Positions 35,773 through 44,772 of a DNA stretch of 64,000 nucleotides are shown in pieces. Made by a program: the position numbers and the translations under genes. A model generated the notes under the pieces. The model ran no database searches, had not been told where the DNA came from, and was given only the letters and a program-made list of their open reading frames with translations. Position 1 is the first letter of the stretch; every line of letters starts with the position of its first letter. Origin of the DNA: an uncultured Eubacterium sp. (GTDB taxonomy: Bacteria; Bacillota; Clostridia; Lachnospirales; Lachnospiraceae); the NCBI GenBank assembly GCA_910578975.1, contig CAJTRZ010000010.1, positions 1 to 64,000 on the forward strand. Direction: 5' to 3'.

Positions 35773-36738
35773 ATGAATGAATTAATAACAATTGTAGTAC
35801 CAGTCTATAATGTTGAGGATTATATTGACAAATGTGTTGATTCTATTGTAAATCAAACGTATAAAAATCTTGAAATTATTTTAGTGGATGATGGATCTAC
35901 AGATAGTTCGGGTAAAAAGTGTGATGAATGGACACAAAAAGATTCTCGAATTAAAGTAATTCACAAAGAAAACGGTGGTTTATCGGATGCCAGAAATAAA
36001 GGAATCGATATTGCAACAGGAAAATGGATTGGGTTTATAGATAGTGATGATTATATCGATAATACTATGTTTGAAAAATTATACAATGCATGTGTGGAAA
36101 ACAACTGTAAGATATCTAGTTGTGGATTTTTAAGAGAGTTTGAAGATGCAAGTCGCAATGAGCGTTGGACAACGGAAGAGGATATGTTATTAGACCAGGA
36201 TGGGATGATGGAATATTTATATAGAGGGGCAGTTACCTGTGTGGCGTGGAATAAACTCTATGATATTACGTTATTCGATAAAATAAGGTATCCATATAAA
36301 AAAATACACGAAGACCAATATACGACATATAAGATTTTTTGTCAGACAGATAAATTATTCCATGTTAGTGAGTGTTTATATTTTTATTATCAAAGAGGAA
36401 ATAGTATTACAGGAGTTTCCTTCAGCATAAAAAATTTAGATATATTAGAAGCATTAGAACAGGCAATGGACTATCATAAAGAGCATGGATATGTGAAATA
36501 TTATGACAGAGCCAAACAAGAGTATATCAGATATATTTGCGAATTTGCACTAAAAAATCATTGCGAAAAAAAGGAGAGAAAGAAAATAGACAAAATATTA
36601 AAGCAAAAGGCAAGAACCTTTTTAAAAGATAATGGAGGAGCGTTATCCAAAAAGCTAAAATTAGAAATGGTATCTTATTGTATAGGACTGTATAGATTTT
36701 TAGGTGGAGTTAGCAGACAGTTAAGAGGATTTCAATAA
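35773..36738 (+). CDS. Glycosyltransferase family 2 protein
   Basis: This 321-residue GT-A enzyme has TIVVPVYNVEDYIDKCVDSIV, ILVDDGSTDSSGKKCDEW, ENGGLSDARNKGIDIATG and FIDSDDYID. The accessory region holds CVAWNKLYDI and IHEDQYTTYKIF, the conserved acidic pair that probably supplies the base. It closely resembles the product at 31307, consistent with duplication within the locus. The C-terminus is basic. Confidence 0.87.
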   Translation: MNELITIVVPVYNVEDYIDKCVDSIVNQTYKNLEIILVDDGSTDSSGKKCDEWTQKDSRIKVIHKENGGLSDARNKGIDIATGKWIGFIDSDDYIDNTMFEKLYNACVENNCKISSCGFLREFEDASRNERWTTEEDMLLDQDGMMEYLYRGAVTCVAWNKLYDITLFDKIRYPYKKIHEDQYTTYKIFCQTDKLFHVSECLYFYYQRGNSITGVSFSIKNLDILEALEQAMDYHKEHGYVKYYDRAKQEYIRYICEFALKNHCEKKERKKIDKILKQKARTFLKDNGGALSKKLKLEMVSYCIGLYRFLGGVSRQLRGFQ

Positions 36739-36767
36739 TTTTTTATAGAAGTAAAATGGAGGATCGG

Positions 36768-37778
36768 ATGGAGAAACAAAAGAACTATAATGGAATAGAT
36801 GTTATCAAATTACTAATGGCATTGTGTGTAGTTATCATACATTTAACACCTTTTGCAATGTTTGGTGAAAATGCAGGCTTTATATTTGATAAAGTCTTAA
36901 CCAGAGCGGCGGTTCCGTTTTTCTTTTTGAAAATGAAGTTGGATAGAGTAACAAGTAACGAAGAGTTTAAAACAGAGGTTACAAAGTTTGCAAAAAGAAT
37001 ATTGTTTATGTATGTGATTTGGACAATTATTTATCTGCCTTGTATTATTTTCTGGTTTAGAGTAGACAATGAAACAGTATTATCCTTCGTTCAGAAATGC
37101 ATATTTGATGGTTCCTATCTACATTTATGGTATTTGCCATCAGTAATGATTGCCGGAGTATTGGCGGCATTGCTTGTGAAGAGAATGGGAACAGTAAAAA
37201 GTTTGGTAATTGCAATTGTTCTATACATAATAGGTTTGTTGGATTCAAGTTATTATGGCCTGATAAAAGACCTGTGGTTCCAGAATATCATTAAAGAATA
37301 TGATAAAATTTTTATCACTACACGTAATGGTGTTTTCTTTGGGCTGGTATTTATATTGTTGGGATTTCTAGCATATGAGAGAAGAGAAAAATTAAGTAAG
37401 TCTATTATATTGTTAATTGTTTCTATATTAGGTGTTTTTATGGAAATGTATATACTGAGAGACTTAGGCATTGCAAGATCCTATGAGGGAATTATCTTTA
37501 CGATTCCGGTTACATATTTCCTATTACAAATGGCAAAGGAGATAAATTTAAAAGATAGAGTAATTTATAGAGATATACGAATTATTGGAGTATTAGTATA
37601 TCTTTCACATTGCTGGGTCGACTTTACTTATTCAGTATTATGTTATAATATATTGCACAGAACATTTAGTAGTATGGTTCGCTTTGGATACACATTGACT
37701 ATAACAGTCTTATTATCGATTCTGGTTATAAAATTACAAAATCATAAAGGATTTACATGGCTTAGAAAATTGTATTGA
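36768..37778 (+). CDS. Acyltransferase family 3 membrane protein (AT3 no. 4) lacking the conserved SGY segment
   Basis: This protein of about 336 residues has NGIDVIKLLMALCVVIIHLTPF, the AT3 N-terminal His motif, and about ten membrane segments. After RAAVPFFF (near residue 53) it goes straight to LKMKLDRV; every other AT3 protein in this locus has SGY, SGF or similar here. About eight residues seem to be missing, in frame, where the DNA has repeated T-rich words (36916-36930). Activity may be lost. GGAGG lies 5 bases before ATG 36768; an in-frame ATG at 36756 overlaps that site. Confidence 0.8.
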   Translation: MEKQKNYNGIDVIKLLMALCVVIIHLTPFAMFGENAGFIFDKVLTRAAVPFFFLKMKLDRVTSNEEFKTEVTKFAKRILFMYVIWTIIYLPCIIFWFRVDNETVLSFVQKCIFDGSYLHLWYLPSVMIAGVLAALLVKRMGTVKSLVIAIVLYIIGLLDSSYYGLIKDLWFQNIIKEYDKIFITTRNGVFFGLVFILLGFLAYERREKLSKSIILLIVSILGVFMEMYILRDLGIARSYEGIIFTIPVTYFLLQMAKEINLKDRVIYRDIRIIGVLVYLSHCWVDFTYSVLCYNILHRTFSSMVRFGYTLTITVLLSILVIKLQNHKGFTWLRKLY

Positions 37779-37788
37779 GGAAGTTAAT

Positions 37789-38796
37789 ATGAAAAGGTTT
37801 ATTATTGTTGGAGAAAAATCTTCTTATAGTGAAATGTATAAAATTATGTGTGGTGATGTTATAGGAGTAGAGAATATTTATTTTATTAATGATCCTTATT
37901 CTAGCTATACATTTATAAACAGAGGGTTTAGGAAGCTTTTAAGAAAATTGAGATTAAAAAATTATTGCGAGCAACTATATACATTATATAAACAAGCAAA
38001 ATTATTACATAAACACAACAAAAAAGACGAGATAAATGTAATATTTTTTAATGCAGGATTGAGAGATGAATATAGTGAACAATTTTTAGAAAAATTAAAA
38101 AAGAAGTTTCATGTAAAAATAGGAATTGTCTTTGTTGATAGTTTTGGAACATTTTCCGCTATGCGGGCACAAAATTTATTGTTAAATACAGATTTAGTAG
38201 ATTATGCATATACAATTGAGGATGAGGATTTGGATAAAAGCAATAAATTAACAAAATGCTTTACACCATATGCAAAAATTAACGGATATGCGGATATACC
38301 TCAAAAACATGATATTTATTTTGGTGGAACAATCAAAACAAGAGGGGGTATAATAAAAAATTGTATCGAAAAACTTATAAACAACAACATTAAGGTTAAG
38401 ATAGAGTTATTCACATCAATGGAAGAGATGAATCAATATAAGTTCTTTGGTAATTATCCGGGAGTATCATTAGAAGATTATAGTGCGATAAAAGATTATT
38501 CTCAAATGATAGTAGAAAGTTTAGAATCTGATGTATTATTGGATATAACAGATGGAGGACAGACAGCATTAACTCTTCGCCCTTATGAAGCTGTAGTTTA
38601 TAATAAAAGATTATTAACAAATAATAAGAGTATATTAGATTTTAAATTTTATGATCCACGTTATATGCGCTATTTTACAGAAATAACTGATGAAGATGTA
38701 CAGTGGATTAAGAAGAAAGAGAAAGTTGACTATAATTATAATCATCAATTTTCAATAGCAAATATTATAAATCATCTTACAGAGGAAGGAAAATAA
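37789..38796 (+). CDS. Uncharacterised polysaccharide-locus protein, glycosyltransferase-like (paralogue of 17317 gene)
   Basis: This 335-residue protein shares its C-terminal third with the product at 17317 (TLRPYEAVVYNKRLLTNN, WIKKKEKVDYNYNHQF). KKFHVKIGIVFVDSFGTFSAM in the middle and a predicted Rossmann-like pattern suit a GT-B enzyme, but I do not recognise a named family. It lies just before the second pyruvyl transferase gene, while the paralogue lies a few genes after the first flippase. That parallels the two-module layout. Confidence 0.55.
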   Translation: MKRFIIVGEKSSYSEMYKIMCGDVIGVENIYFINDPYSSYTFINRGFRKLLRKLRLKNYCEQLYTLYKQAKLLHKHNKKDEINVIFFNAGLRDEYSEQFLEKLKKKFHVKIGIVFVDSFGTFSAMRAQNLLLNTDLVDYAYTIEDEDLDKSNKLTKCFTPYAKINGYADIPQKHDIYFGGTIKTRGGIIKNCIEKLINNNIKVKIELFTSMEEMNQYKFFGNYPGVSLEDYSAIKDYSQMIVESLESDVLLDITDGGQTALTLRPYEAVVYNKRLLTNNKSILDFKFYDPRYMRYFTEITDEDVQWIKKKEKVDYNYNHQFSIANIINHLTEEGK

Positions 38797-38797
38797 A

Positions 38798-39952
38798 GTG
38801 AAGAAAGTACTAATTGCAACATGGTATTTAGGAAATAATTTCGGAACAGTATTACAGGCATATTCATTAAAGAAATTCTTAGAAAAAGAAAATTTTGAGG
38901 TATTTATGCAATATCCGTTTGGAGAAGAAACACATGTTTATCATGATTTTATTGCAACTTTTATGAATAAACTGATGTATAGATTAAACACAAAGAAAAG
39001 TGGAAAAGGTAAATCTGATAATAGCCATAAAGCAGAGATTGAACAGCAAAAGGAAAAATTCGAACAGTTTTTTACGGATGTTTATAAAGGAAAGCATTTA
39101 AGTATAGCTACAGAGGAAGATACTAAAAAAGTTAAAGAACAAATAGATATTTTTATCAGTGGGGGAGATCAGATTTGGAATCCATATTTTTTAAATAGAC
39201 ATATGATGTTTGATTATGTGGATAATGATAAAAAAGTCATTTCTTTTGGTACAAGTGTAGGTGTGAAAAAAATACCTTTCTATTATAAAAAGTTTTACAG
39301 AATTATGTTGAGCAAGTATCGTTTTATTGGTGTTAGAGAGGAAAGTTCGAGAAGAGTATTAGAAAGATTGACAAAAAATAATGTCTCAAAGGTTGTAGAT
39401 CCTACTTTATTAATTCGTATAGATGAATGGAATGAAGATATAAAAAAATATTCTCAAATTAATCTGGACAATCTGGAAAAAGACTATATTCTTTGCTATT
39501 TTGTTGGTGATAGAGATTATTGGGATTATGTTAAAGCGATGCAATTAAAGACAGGATATAAGGTATATATTTTGCCAATAACGCAAAGCATGCAGGAATA
39601 CAGAGATGATTATGAGTATATTATTGATACATCACCATTAGACTTTTTAAATTTGATAAAGAATGCGAAAATAGTTTGTACAGATTCTTATCATGCGACA
39701 GTGTTCTCTACCAGATTTATGAAAGAAACCTATGTGTTGAAACGGTTTAGTAATAAGTCTAAGAAATCACAAAATGGAAGATTGTATGAATATTTAAAAA
39801 CGATAGGGAAATTAGATATTATTGTAGATGAGGAAAAAGTTTTTCAAAGAAATGAAAAGAATACAATAGACAGCATAGAAGGTCATCTTGAGAGTACAAC
39901 AAATCAATCAAAAGAGTTATTATTAAAGGAATTAAGAGAAGATTATGAATAA
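38798..39952 (+). CDS. Polysaccharide pyruvyl transferase family protein (copy 2)
   Basis: This 384-residue protein begins KKVLIATWYLGNNFGTVLQAYSLKKFL, with SGGDQIWNPYF near residue 115 and TDSYHATVFSTRF near residue 305, the hallmarks of the family. It may add a pyruvate ketal or act as a glycosyltransferase. Its neighbours, a flippase and an FrhB-like protein, form a set often seen together in capsule loci. It starts with GTG one base after the previous stop, preceded by GAGGAAGGA, and overlaps the flippase gene by 8 bases. Confidence 0.83.
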   Translation: MKKVLIATWYLGNNFGTVLQAYSLKKFLEKENFEVFMQYPFGEETHVYHDFIATFMNKLMYRLNTKKSGKGKSDNSHKAEIEQQKEKFEQFFTDVYKGKHLSIATEEDTKKVKEQIDIFISGGDQIWNPYFLNRHMMFDYVDNDKKVISFGTSVGVKKIPFYYKKFYRIMLSKYRFIGVREESSRRVLERLTKNNVSKVVDPTLLIRIDEWNEDIKKYSQINLDNLEKDYILCYFVGDRDYWDYVKAMQLKTGYKVYILPITQSMQEYRDDYEYIIDTSPLDFLNLIKNAKIVCTDSYHATVFSTRFMKETYVLKRFSNKSKKSQNGRLYEYLKTIGKLDIIVDEEKVFQRNEKNTIDSIEGHLESTTNQSKELLLKELREDYE

Positions 39953-41465
39953 GAAACAATTATCAATAAATATGATTTCACAGATTGCTGCATACATATT
40001 AAACCTGGGAGTATCCTTTTTTGTTACTTCTTATGTTGTGCGGTATATCGGAACAGAAGTGTATGGCTTTGTGGGATTAGCAAATAATTTTATGAATTAT
40101 TTGTCTGTAATTACTGTAGCACTTAGCGGTATGATAAATAGATTTATCACAGTTGAATTGTACGGAGGAAAAAAGGATAATGCTAACAGGTATTATACAT
40201 CTGCAATTATTTCAAATATTATTCTTTCCGTTATATTAGCCATTCCGGTTATTTTATGTATAGCTTACTTGGAAAAGATTGTAAATGTTCCAAGTGGATA
40301 TGTAGCGGATATAAAATTATTGTGGGTTTTCTTGTTTGCACTATTTTTAATACAGTTACCAACAAATGTGCTTAGTGTATCTACCTTTGCAAAAAATAGG
40401 TTGGAGTTGACAAATCTAAGAAATATGGAAAGTGGAATAATAAAGGTTATTTTATTATTTTTAGTTTTTTCTATACTTACTCCTCATGTATATTATATAG
40501 GTGCAATAACTTTTATCTGTGGCATATATTGTATTATTTTAAATTATTATTATAAAAGAAAATTAACACCAGAATTACAATTAAACATAAAAATGTTTGA
40601 TATTAAATTAGTGGGTTCATTGATAAAAAATAGTATCTGGAATTCTGTACAGCAGTTAAATATAATTTTATTTACAGGATTGGATCTATTGTTGACAAAC
40701 ATTTTTATTGGAGCAAAAGAAATGAGTCTTTTCTCTATTGCAAAAACTTTACCGACGAGTGTGATGAGTTTTGTAGGAACAATTTCTGGAACATTTACAC
40801 CACAATTAACAATTACATATGCAGAAAATGACACAGAAAAGTTTATTAAGGAAACAAAAACCGCAATGAAAATCTGTGGATTTTTATGTGCAGTTCCGAT
40901 TATCGGCCTGATGGCGTTTGGGACAAGTCTTTTTAAACTGTGGGTACCTACATTATCTGCTACAGAAATAAGAGATGTTCAATTGTTATCTGTATTAACA
41001 GTTATGCCATATTTTATAGATGTTTTTGTGCATCCTCTATTTTCTATTAATGTTATTACCGTAAAGCTTAAAATACCTGTTCTGTTCAATGTGGTTTCAG
41101 GAGTACTAAATGTTATTATCGTTTATATTTTGTTAAAAACAACAAGTCTGGGTGTGTTTGCAATTGCATCTATAAGCGGAATTCTAATGATTTTGAAAAC
41201 ATTATTTTTCACACCATTTTATTCAAGCCATGTTCTAGGGGTTAAATATACGACTTTTTATGGTCCGCTTATCAAAGGAATTTTTGCAAATATTATAACA
41301 TTAATATTATTCTGTTTGATAGATTATGTTATTCCTACGAATACATGGACAATTTTTATAGTTACTTGTCTCGTAAGTGGGGCTTTAGGCTATTTGGTTA
41401 ATTTTTTAGTATATTTAAATAAAGAAGAAAGAAAAAAAATCTGTTCAATGATAAAGAGAAAATAG
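39945..41465 (+). CDS. Polysaccharide flippase (Wzx-like, MOP superfamily), copy 2
   Basis: This 506-residue protein has twelve to fourteen hydrophobic segments and the N-terminal exporter pattern QLSINMISQIAAYILNLGVSFFVTSYVVRYIGTEVYGFVGLANNF. It should translocate a lipid-linked repeat unit. It differs clearly from the flippase at 13672, so it probably serves another oligosaccharide. The start lies inside the end of the pyruvyl transferase gene, indicating coupling. Confidence 0.87.
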   Translation: MNKKQLSINMISQIAAYILNLGVSFFVTSYVVRYIGTEVYGFVGLANNFMNYLSVITVALSGMINRFITVELYGGKKDNANRYYTSAIISNIILSVILAIPVILCIAYLEKIVNVPSGYVADIKLLWVFLFALFLIQLPTNVLSVSTFAKNRLELTNLRNMESGIIKVILLFLVFSILTPHVYYIGAITFICGIYCIILNYYYKRKLTPELQLNIKMFDIKLVGSLIKNSIWNSVQQLNIILFTGLDLLLTNIFIGAKEMSLFSIAKTLPTSVMSFVGTISGTFTPQLTITYAENDTEKFIKETKTAMKICGFLCAVPIIGLMAFGTSLFKLWVPTLSATEIRDVQLLSVLTVMPYFIDVFVHPLFSINVITVKLKIPVLFNVVSGVLNVIIVYILLKTTSLGVFAIASISGILMILKTLFFTPFYSSHVLGVKYTTFYGPLIKGIFANIITLILFCLIDYVIPTNTWTIFIVTCLVSGALGYLVNFLVYLNKEERKKICSMIKRK

Positions 41466-41466
41466 T

Positions 41467-42597
41467 ATGAATATATGTGATAAGAAAAAATGTACAAGTT
41501 GTGGAGCATGTGCAGCATCATGTCCAAAGAATGCTGTTAAGTTAGTTTATAATAATACTGGTGAGTTTGTTCCACAGATAGATTACGATAAATGTGTGGG
41601 ATGTAATTTATGCAAAAAAGTATGTCAAGTAAATGAAAAAGTAATATTAAAAGACATAAAAAGATGTTTTGCAGCATGGAGAAGAGATAATAAAAAAAGA
41701 GAAAGAAGTGCGTCGGGAGGAATAGGCACTGCATTTGCAGAACACATAATAAAGAACCATGGAATCGTATACTCTGCCATGTTGGATTATAACAAAGATG
41801 TTAGTATCTGTCGTATAACGAATATTACCGACTTAAATAAGATTCAAGGATCCAAGTATGTTTATTCTTATGTGAAAAATTCATATTTGGAGGTTAAAGA
41901 AGATTTAAAAAGTGGCAAGCAAGTTTTATATATCGGTCTGCCATGTCAAATTGCGGGACTTTATAGTTCGCTTAAAAAAACAGAGTATTCAAATTTGATT
42001 ACTGTTGATATTATTTGTCATGGAAGTGGGTCACAATCATTATGGCAGGAACATGTAAAGTATTTGCAAAAAAAGAACTCATTCTCATATGATAATTTTA
42101 GTTTTAGAAGTAATCGATGGGATGAAAATTATCATTTATGTTTTCATGAAAATGGAAAAACGATCCTTAACTTGAGCAGTTGGGAAGATGAATATTTTTC
42201 AGGATTTTTAAATGGTTCTTTATTAAGGGATAGTTGTTATCATTGTCAGTATAAGCAAGAGAAAAGAGTTGGGGATATTTCTATTGGTGATTTTATTGGA
42301 TTGGATAAAACTGATTTGCCAAAAGCAGACAATGGAAATACATCTGTGATACTTGTAAATAGTGAAAAAGGTGAGAACTTTGTTTTGGCAAATGGAGAGG
42401 AAATAGAGCTTGTTGAGAGAGCGATAAATGAGGCAGTTGATAATGGCCCCAGCTTAAAAGGAAATATAAATAAATATAGACATAAGAGAATATTTAAAAT
42501 ATTCTATAGGCTGTTTGGATTTCATAAAGCAGCAAAAGTAGTAAATATATATTTGAAAGTTTTAAACAAATTGCGACAGATTTGTTTTAGGGCTTAA
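41467..42597 (+). CDS. FrhB-like (coenzyme F420 hydrogenase/dehydrogenase beta subunit family) iron-sulfur protein
   Basis: This 376-residue protein has two ferredoxin-type [4Fe-4S] motifs (Cys9, 12, 15, 19 and Cys43, 46, 49, 53), then an FrhB-type flavin domain with SASGGIGTAF, QGSKYVYSY and YIGLPCQIAGLY, and the family ending GDISIGDFIGLDK near residue 270. Members next to pyruvyl transferase genes are common in polysaccharide loci, although their substrate is not established. A redox step on a sugar or on the pyruvyl group is possible. F420 itself need not be involved. Confidence 0.85.
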   Translation: MNICDKKKCTSCGACAASCPKNAVKLVYNNTGEFVPQIDYDKCVGCNLCKKVCQVNEKVILKDIKRCFAAWRRDNKKRERSASGGIGTAFAEHIIKNHGIVYSAMLDYNKDVSICRITNITDLNKIQGSKYVYSYVKNSYLEVKEDLKSGKQVLYIGLPCQIAGLYSSLKKTEYSNLITVDIICHGSGSQSLWQEHVKYLQKKNSFSYDNFSFRSNRWDENYHLCFHENGKTILNLSSWEDEYFSGFLNGSLLRDSCYHCQYKQEKRVGDISIGDFIGLDKTDLPKADNGNTSVILVNSEKGENFVLANGEEIELVERAINEAVDNGPSLKGNINKYRHKRIFKIFYRLFGFHKAAKVVNIYLKVLNKLRQICFRA

Positions 42598-42627
42598 AAA
42601 GGCAGGTAGTGGAATAGGAGGATATAT

Positions 42628-43671
42628 ATGCATGCTAAAAGGCTGAATAATATAGAATGTCTTAGAGTGCTGGTTATGTTTATGATTGTCATTCATCACT
42701 GTGTAGTTAGCGGTTTGCATTTAAATGAAAATTTAAATAGTGGAATAAACTGTAATGATATGATGAATTATCTATTAGTTTTCATAAATTGTATTGTTGT
42801 TGTGGCTGTTAATGTATTCTTTTTGATTTCAGGCTATTTTACAATTAATTTTAAATTAAATAAATTTGTGAAGCTTTTGGGACAGATAATTTTTTATGCA
42901 TTTTTTATATACATATTATTTGTTATTGTAGAAGGACAGAGCATAGATGTAAAAAGTATTATTAGGTATTCGCTTCTGGCAGTTAATGAATATTGGTTTA
43001 TGACTGTCTATCTTGTATTAATGTTAATAGCACCTTATTTGAATATTGTTATAAGTGTACTTAAAGAAGATAAAAGAAAGTATACCTTTTTAATTATTAC
43101 ATTGTTTTTAGTTACTTGTATATATGGTTTTGCTTTTGATAAAGATGTTATTAATGTAAATAATGGATATTCATTAATATATGCGATATTCTTATATTTT
43201 ACAGGAAATTATATCAAAACATATGATATCGTAGCAACTTTAAAGAAGATAAAACCTCACATATTATATATGCTGGTAGGGGGGGTGAATTTCTTTCTTG
43301 TGGCAGCTTTCGTATATTTAGGAAAAGGACATATTGCATGGAAGTTATTTTCGTATAATAACCCAATAGTTTATATCCAGGCGATAGTGTTGTTACTTTC
43401 TTTTCTAACAATAAAGTGCAATGGACAAATTGGAAGAGTTGTAGGAAGTTTTGGTCAATATACTTTAGGGATTTATTTAATTCATTCTCACACCCTTTTA
43501 ATTCCGTATAGATTTAGGATATTAGAAACCATTATAAAAAATATGGGAATCATTTTTTATCCGGTTTTGATTATCTTATATTGTGCAATTTTATATTTAA
43601 TTTGCAATTCTATAGAATTGATTAGAAAAGAAATTATAAAATTATTATCAAAATATAAACAATTAAATTAG
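42628..43671 (+). CDS. Acyltransferase family 3 membrane protein (AT3 no. 5)
   Basis: This 347-residue protein has NNIECLRVLVMFMIVIHHCVVSG, with the His pair typical of one AT3 subgroup, then VNVFFLISGYFTINFKLNKFVKL. It has about ten membrane helices, ending in the LGIYLIHSHTLL motif. It resembles the product at 50537 more than the other copies. AGGAGG precedes the ATG. Likely role: acylation of a glycan residue from the cytoplasmic acyl-CoA pool. Confidence 0.83.
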   Translation: MHAKRLNNIECLRVLVMFMIVIHHCVVSGLHLNENLNSGINCNDMMNYLLVFINCIVVVAVNVFFLISGYFTINFKLNKFVKLLGQIIFYAFFIYILFVIVEGQSIDVKSIIRYSLLAVNEYWFMTVYLVLMLIAPYLNIVISVLKEDKRKYTFLIITLFLVTCIYGFAFDKDVINVNNGYSLIYAIFLYFTGNYIKTYDIVATLKKIKPHILYMLVGGVNFFLVAAFVYLGKGHIAWKLFSYNNPIVYIQAIVLLLSFLTIKCNGQIGRVVGSFGQYTLGIYLIHSHTLLIPYRFRILETIIKNMGIIFYPVLIILYCAILYLICNSIELIRKEIIKLLSKYKQLN

Positions 43672-43713
43672 AAATGTAGATTTTTTAAATATGTAAAGCG
43701 TAGGAAGAAGGAA

Positions 43714-44739
43714 ATGGAAAAAGATTTAATAAGTGTTGTAATACCTGTTTATAATGCAGAGGAATATATAAAGAGATGTTTGGAAAGTATACAAAAACAA
43801 ACATACGATAATTTAGAGATTATAGTAGTAAATGACGGTTCAACAGATCATACACAAAAAGTCGTGGGAGAAATGCAGCAACAAGACGAGAGAATCAAAT
43901 TGATTCAGAAAGAAAACGAAGGGGTTTCAGCTGCTCGTAATGATGGGGTTTTGGCGGCTACTGGAAAATATATATATTTTATTGATAGTGATGATTATGT
44001 GGAAGACAACATTGTTGAAAAATTATATGAGGCAATTAGCACTCAGGGACAGTTAAGTGTTTGCGGATTTACAACTGTATTTATGAAAAAAGAAGACACA
44101 CCGTTTTCGTTATATGATAGTGTATCGTTAATTAGTATCGAACAGTATTTAGAGAAAATGTCACAATATCTTTACAGTGTATATTTTGGCTCGTTGTGGA
44201 ATAAGATGTACGTTACAGAAATCATTAAAAGTAATCAATTGAAATTTCGAAAAGATATTTCTTTAGCAGAAGATTTCATATTTAATTTAGACTATTTACA
44301 ATATGTGAAAAAAGTTACAATGTTGCCCGAATGTATGTATTACTATTACCAGGGTAATGAAGAATCCTTAACGAAAAAGTCAGATCCCTGGTATATTTGG
44401 GATATGGCGAGAATACGATTGCAATATTGTATGCAAAGATATGGTGAAATGAATATGCTTGAAAGTTGTAAAAGAAACATTAGTACAATGGTTGCAAATG
44501 AACTTGTAGGGCCGACTTATGATATTATAAATAATGAAAAATGGAAAATAAAACAGACAATTAAAAAGTTAAAAGAACTTTATCAGGATACATTTACAAA
44601 AGAGGCGATAAAGGAAACGAAAAATCCACAGATGGTACATCGTATAGCAAAGGTTTCTTTGGGTATGCATAGTTATTTTATGTTCTATATTTTGATGAAA
44701 ATATGGGTGAAAATACAACGGTATAATCCAGAAAAATAG
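43714..44739 (+). CDS. Glycosyltransferase family 2 protein
   Basis: This 341-residue GT-A enzyme has ISVVIPVYNAEEYIKRCLESI, IVVNDGSTDHTQKVV, ENEGVSAARNDGVLAATG and FIDSDDYVED. The acceptor region has LWNKMYVTEII and SLAEDFIFNLDYL. A basic C-terminus with a hydrophobic patch (YFMFYILMKIWVK) suggests membrane association. AGGAAGAAGG precedes the ATG. Confidence 0.86.
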   Translation: MEKDLISVVIPVYNAEEYIKRCLESIQKQTYDNLEIIVVNDGSTDHTQKVVGEMQQQDERIKLIQKENEGVSAARNDGVLAATGKYIYFIDSDDYVEDNIVEKLYEAISTQGQLSVCGFTTVFMKKEDTPFSLYDSVSLISIEQYLEKMSQYLYSVYFGSLWNKMYVTEIIKSNQLKFRKDISLAEDFIFNLDYLQYVKKVTMLPECMYYYYQGNEESLTKKSDPWYIWDMARIRLQYCMQRYGEMNMLESCKRNISTMVANELVGPTYDIINNEKWKIKQTIKKLKELYQDTFTKEAIKETKNPQMVHRIAKVSLGMHSYFMFYILMKIWVKIQRYNPEK

Positions 44740-44772
44740 GAATCAATGTATAAGAGGTGAAGGAGAATACAT

